DNA of 64,000 bases from Paraburkholderia nodosa (GTDB taxonomy: Bacteria > Pseudomonadota > Gammaproteobacteria > Burkholderiales > Burkholderiaceae): positions 62,001 to 126,000 of the forward strand of contig NZ_MCNV01000016.1 of assembly GCF_001718195.1 (NCBI RefSeq). Direction: 5' to 3'. The notes under the pieces are model-generated. The model was not told where the DNA came from. It worked only from the letters and a program-made list of their open reading frames with translations, and searched no databases. The first letter of the stretch is position 1, and each line of letters opens with the position of its first letter. Both the position numbers and the translations under genes were made by a program. Shown piece by piece: positions 60,891-64,000 of the stretch.

Positions 60891-61603
60891 CCGCAGTCAC
60901 GAGTCTCAAGCGCAAGGTCCTGGCCGAGTTGATCGGTACGGCCTTGCTGCTCGCCGTCGTCATTGGCTCCGGCATCATGGCGCAACGGCTTGCGGGCGGC
61001 AACGCGGCGATCGCGCTGCTCGCCAACACGCTGGCAACCGTGGCCGGACTGTATGTGCTGATCGAGGTGTTTGGGCCCTTGAGCGGGGCGCATTTCAATC
61101 CCGCCGTCAGCGCTGTCATGGTGCTGCGCGGTGAACTGCATGCTCAGGAATTGCTGCCGTACATCGCTGCGCAACTCGTCGGCGCGCTGCTGGGTGCATG
61201 GCTCGCGCACGCCATGTTCGACCTGCCCATCGTCGAGCTATCGAGCAAGGTGCGCGCAGGCACCGGACAATGGATTGCCGAAGCCGTGGCGACTGCAGGT
61301 TTGATCCTCGTGATCCTGCGCGCGCCGGGAGAACGCGCCGCGATCATGGTGGCTGCGTACATTGGCGCCGCATACTGGTTCACGGCATCGACATCGTTTG
61401 CGAATCCGGCCGCAGCGTTCGGACGCATGTTCAGCGACACTTTTGCAGGCATTGCGCCTTCCAGCGTACCCGCCTTCGTCATTGCCCAACTGATTGGCGC
61501 GGCGACTGGCCTCGCGCTGCATACAGCCTTCGAACCGCGCAAGCTACGCGTTGGTCACCCGAACCTGGTTGAGTCGTCCGGCGAACACGGCGACGCTCGC
61601 TAA
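60887..61603 (+). CDS. aqpS: Aquaglyceroporin of the arsenic operon, AqpS type
   Basis: 238 residues of the MIP fold with two asparagine boxes: NPA at 71-73 (HFNPAVSA) and NPA at 173-175 (FANPAAAFGR), and about six helices. AqpS-type channels let As(OH)3 run out of the cell down its gradient. It takes the place of an Acr3 or ArsB pump in this operon. It is the last gene; a hairpin follows 52 bp after the stop. Confidence 0.9.
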   Translation: MTAVTSLKRKVLAELIGTALLLAVVIGSGIMAQRLAGGNAAIALLANTLATVAGLYVLIEVFGPLSGAHFNPAVSAVMVLRGELHAQELLPYIAAQLVGALLGAWLAHAMFDLPIVELSSKVRAGTGQWIAEAVATAGLILVILRAPGERAAIMVAAYIGAAYWFTASTSFANPAAAFGRMFSDTFAGIAPSSVPAFVIAQLIGAATGLALHTAFEPRKLRVGHPNLVESSGEHGDAR

Positions 61604-61655
61604 TGCGCGCATGCGGCTCAGCTGCAGCTTCGCGAGACAAAGCCCGCAGGAGGAT

Positions 61656-61675
61656 CCCGGAGACCTGTCTCCGGG
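61656..61675 (+). terminator. Hairpin terminator of the arsenic operon
   Basis: 8-bp stem CCCGGAGA (61656-61663) with TCTCCGGG (61668-61675), 4-nt loop, then CTTTAG. Confidence 0.6.
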
Positions 61676-61723
61676 CTTTAGCGCATGCGCCCGGCCGGGC
61701 GCAAGGCCATAGTGAGGGGATGA

Positions 61724-62098
61724 TCAGGACTCGTTCGGACGGATCGTCAGCGCGTTCTTGACCGACGTGACGCCTTGCACGCCCGTGGCGACTTCGGTGG
61801 CGTGTTCGATCTGCGACTGCTCCGGCACCGAGCCCTGCAGGACGATGGCGCCGTCACGCGCGCGCACGGTGATGTTGGCAACATCGATCTTCTTGTCCTT
61901 GGCGAGAGCGGTGCGGACCTTACGGCTGAGCGCGCGATTAGCGGCCTTGGCCTGCTTCGATTGCGCCTTCGACGGGGTTGCCTGTTGCTCGGCTGCGGCA
62001 GTCGCGCCGCTAGCTGCGTCGCCCTGCGCATAGGCGTGCAAAGACGCGGCCACGAGAGCCGTCGCCGCGGCCAGCTTGAATACCTGAATAGCCTTCAT
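61724..62098 (-). CDS. Periplasmic BON-domain protein
   Basis: 124 residues: signal peptide (cleavage AYA-QG), a charged linker rich in Ala/Gln/Lys, then one BON domain (about 58-122: VRTALAKDKKIDVANITVRARDGAIVLQGSVP, EVATGVQGVTSVKNALTI, in parts). BON proteins bind membranes or cell wall and are stress-linked (OsmY-like). GGAGAAATTCC precedes ATG 62098. Convergent with the arsenic operon. Confidence 0.85.
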   Translation of the reverse strand: MKAIQVFKLAAATALVAASLHAYAQGDAASGATAAAEQQATPSKAQSKQAKAANRALSRKVRTALAKDKKIDVANITVRARDGAIVLQGSVPEQSQIEHATEVATGVQGVTSVKNALTIRPNES

Positions 62099-62519
62099 GG
62101 AATTTCTCCTGTTGTCACAGTCTTGTTGTGGGCCCACGAACGGGCCGGTGCACTACACCAACGACTAAGCATTCGCGCGCCAGAAACGGCGCTAGACGCG
62201 ATGCCGCATTTTTCGACGACATCGCATCCATTCGCGCGAGCGCGCGGCAAATTATAAGAATGAAAGGAACGGCACAGGTCGGAGAAAATGCGGCCGAATC
62301 ATTAGCTTGATATCGGTCCCGTCATGGAGTAGGCACACCGTTCGTGACCACGGGCTTGTGGTCACATCGCCCGCTCCCCTAATTGCATCCGTCAACGATC
62401 GAACGGCTTCGATGCGCTATTTCCGCGTTGGGAGCGAAATGGCGCGCGCAAACGGTCGCGCGTGGGCGGCAAAATTCTGCCGGGCGTCGCATTATTACGA
62501 CGCCGGTTTTGCCGTTGGA
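62099..62519. other. Intergenic region with one inverted repeat
   Basis: 420 bp with no supportable gene. It contains a perfect inverted repeat, GTGACCAC (62344-62351) and GTGGTCAC (62358-62365), 6-bp spacer. It could be an operator or a hairpin downstream of the convergent LysR gene; no T-tract follows. Confidence 0.45.
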
Positions 62520-63452
62520 TCAGCGCGATGACCGGCTGCCTCTTGCATTGCGCGACGCATCTGCGTTCACTATTGCCTCGCGTTCGAGCCATGAACGGAA
62601 CAACGCGACCCGTTCATCGCCGGACTTCTCGTCCGCCACGTAAGTGCAATAGCTGCGCGATGGCAGACGTGGGCCAGCGAACGGTGCGACGAGCCGGCCA
62701 GCGGCGAGGTCGTCGGCGACCAGCGCGGTGGGCCCCATCGCGATGCCGATTGCGTCGATGGCAGCCTGCAAGGTCAGAAAGAAGTGGTCGAAGGTCAAAG
62801 CGGCGGCCGGCCTCAGGTCGGGCATCTGCACGCTCGCCAGCCAGTCGGGCCAGAGCCGAGGAAGACTCGACGTGTGCAGCAACGTGTGCTCTCGCAAGTC
62901 GCCAGGCGAGCGCAGCGGTACGCGCTTCAAAAGCGTAGGACTACAGACCGGAAGCCGCTCCTCGGACAAGAACGGTTGCATCGAATAGCCGTAGAAGGTG
63001 TCCGGGCCACCCCGGATGACGAGGTCATAGTCGTCCTTCAGACTCTCCAGCGGCTCGTTCGACGTCTCCACCTTGACGTCGATGTCGGGATGGCCGGCGC
63101 GGAATTTCGCCAGCCTCGGCACCAGCCAGCGCAGCGTGAATGTCGCGGGCGCATTCACGGACAGGGTTCGGGAGACCGTTTGCGGCGTGCCGTATCGCGC
63201 GGTTGCCGCCGAGAGCTGTTCGAACAACGGGCCGATTTCCGCCAGATAGTGCTTCGCCGCCGGCGTCAGCTCCACGCGGCGGTTGTGCCGCTCGAACAGC
63301 GACGCGCCAAGCCACTCCTCCAGCAAGCGCACGTGCTGGCTCACTGCACCGGGCGTCACGTGCAGTTCCGCGGCGGCGTCCTTGAAGCTGCCGAGCCGGC
63401 CTGCGGCCTCGAAGGCTCGCAGGGCGTTGAGTGGGGGCAACACCGGTTTCAT
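62520..63452 (-). CDS. LysR-family regulator, GcvA-like
   Basis: 310 residues: PPLNALRAFEAAGRLGSFKDAAAELHVTPGAVSQHVRLLEEWLG (in parts), the GcvA-type HTH, and an effector domain with LSVNAPATFTLRWLVPRLAKF and YDLVIRGGPDTFYGYSM. Start at ATG 63452. It is divergent from the EamA transporter gene at 63561, its most likely target. Confidence 0.88.
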   Translation of the reverse strand: MKPVLPPLNALRAFEAAGRLGSFKDAAAELHVTPGAVSQHVRLLEEWLGASLFERHNRRVELTPAAKHYLAEIGPLFEQLSAATARYGTPQTVSRTLSVNAPATFTLRWLVPRLAKFRAGHPDIDVKVETSNEPLESLKDDYDLVIRGGPDTFYGYSMQPFLSEERLPVCSPTLLKRVPLRSPGDLREHTLLHTSSLPRLWPDWLASVQMPDLRPAAALTFDHFFLTLQAAIDAIGIAMGPTALVADDLAAGRLVAPFAGPRLPSRSYCTYVADEKSGDERVALFRSWLEREAIVNADASRNARGSRSSR

Positions 63453-63560
63453 TCGCGAGAGTTTATCTAACGTAAGCACCCAATTTATCTGGTTTGTTAG
63501 CCCGTCACAAGATAGATATCCTTCTTGCTAGACCATTCATGCATCCCTGCCCGCACCCTC

Positions 63561-64000
63561 ATGCTCAGTTATACCGGCGGTATCGTGCTTTTCGCCGCGC
63601 TGCTCCACGCGAGCTGGAACGCGATGCTCCACGGCAACCGCGACCGGTTTTTCTCCATGGCGTGGATGAGCATCGCCATCGGGCTGGTCGCCACGCTCGT
63701 CATCCTGTCCGTACCCTCGCCGGCCCGCGCTTCGTGGCCCTACATCGCCGCGTCGGGGCTCGTGCATGTCTTCTACAACGTGAGTCTCGTGCGCTCGTAT
63801 CGCCGCAACGACCTGGCGCTCGCGTACCCGATCGCACGAGGCTCGTCGCCGCTGCTCGTCACGCTCGGGGCGGCACTGTTCGCGCATGAAGCGATCGGCC
63901 CGTTGCACGGTCTCGGGATCGTGATGATTTCGGGAGGCATCATCGCGATCGCGCTGCAGGGGCGTCACGTGTCGCGCGCGGGCGCACTCGCCGCGCTGAC
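63561..64000 (+). CDS. EamA/DMT-family transporter, partial (cut by window end)
   Basis: The reading frame from ATG 63561 is open to the last base (146 codons). It encodes the first EamA repeat: helices at about 4-22 (GIVLFAALLHASWNAML), 34-51, 60-75, 90-108 (ARGSSPLLVTLGAALFAHE) and 113-130. Drug/metabolite-family exporters usually have ten helices and about 280-300 residues, so about half is missing. Divergent from the LysR gene 108 bp away. Confidence 0.85.
   Translation, partial: MLSYTGGIVLFAALLHASWNAMLHGNRDRFFSMAWMSIAIGLVATLVILSVPSPARASWPYIAASGLVHVFYNVSLVRSYRRNDLALAYPIARGSSPLLVTLGAALFAHEAIGPLHGLGIVMISGGIIAIALQGRHVSRAGALAAL

Noticed and set aside
1..64000. CRISPR arrays, tRNA/rRNA genes, insertion sequences and prophage genes
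   Set aside because: No regularly spaced repeats, no cloverleaf-like sequence with the usual T-loop signature and no transposase, integrase or phage structural genes were seen on reading the window. Covariance-model and IS searches would be decisive but could not be run.

Overview
The window looks like a stretch of a Burkholderiaceae genome, most likely the Paraburkholderia / Caballeronia / Burkholderia group. Evidence: very high GC with strong third-position bias, two OmpC-like porins of the Burkholderia type, seven intact LysR regulators, two MocR-type regulators, and a persulfide dioxygenase-rhodanese fusion of a kind described from Burkholderia. There are no ribosomal, tRNA, replication or cell-division genes. 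The content is accessory catabolism, transport and signalling, which suggests a secondary chromosome or megaplasmid. The genus call is inference.

Left part (1-18.4 kb): a GH39-like lipoprotein; a sugar-acid or C4/C6-acid uptake unit in which a CitS-family (2HCT) transporter is followed by a DctB-like kinase and a DctD-like sigma54 activator, with a near-consensus sigma54 promoter in front; a porin; an orphan NitT/TauT-type binding protein in one operon with a TctE/TctD-like two-component system; a small entericidin lipoprotein and an ankyrin remnant; a membrane-anchored TPR protein; an AraC regulator; and the persulfide dioxygenase-rhodanese fusion followed by a beta-propeller secreted protein.

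Central part (18.4-44.7 kb): a LysR gene divergent from a RidA pseudogene; nitronate monooxygenase with an MFS gene and a small MFS-like remnant; a probable sugar-acid operon (SMP-30 lactonase, GarD/UxaA dehydratase, MFS carrier, Ldh2-type dehydrogenase); a cupin with a PaiB-like protein, divergent from a MocR regulator; a DmlR-like LysR divergent from tartrate/D-malate dehydrogenase and an MFS carrier; a FecR - OmpA-lipoprotein - CHASE2 trio; a lone Rieske oxygenase; a LysR/nitrilase divergent pair; and a MocR regulator divergent from an enolase-superfamily enzyme.

Right part (44.7-64 kb): a ProX-like betaine binding protein with a porin; a LysR gene; a zinc-ribbon membrane protein with coiled-coil repeats; a TAT-exported amidohydrolase; an AI-2E family permease divergent from an HtrA protease; a lipase-like hydrolase; an SLC13-type carrier; a diguanylate cyclase; a compact arsR-arsI-arsC-aqpS arsenic operon whose genes mostly overlap by four bases; a BON protein; a LysR gene; and the start of an EamA transporter cut by the window edge.

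Many genes use GTG or TTG starts supported by Shine-Dalgarno sequences, and starts were chosen on that basis. No CRISPR array, insertion sequence, prophage, tRNA or rRNA was recognised. The strongest candidates for something little described are the FecR-OmpA-CHASE2 trio, in which CHASE2 has no output domain, and an AT-rich double palindrome at 12901-12937.
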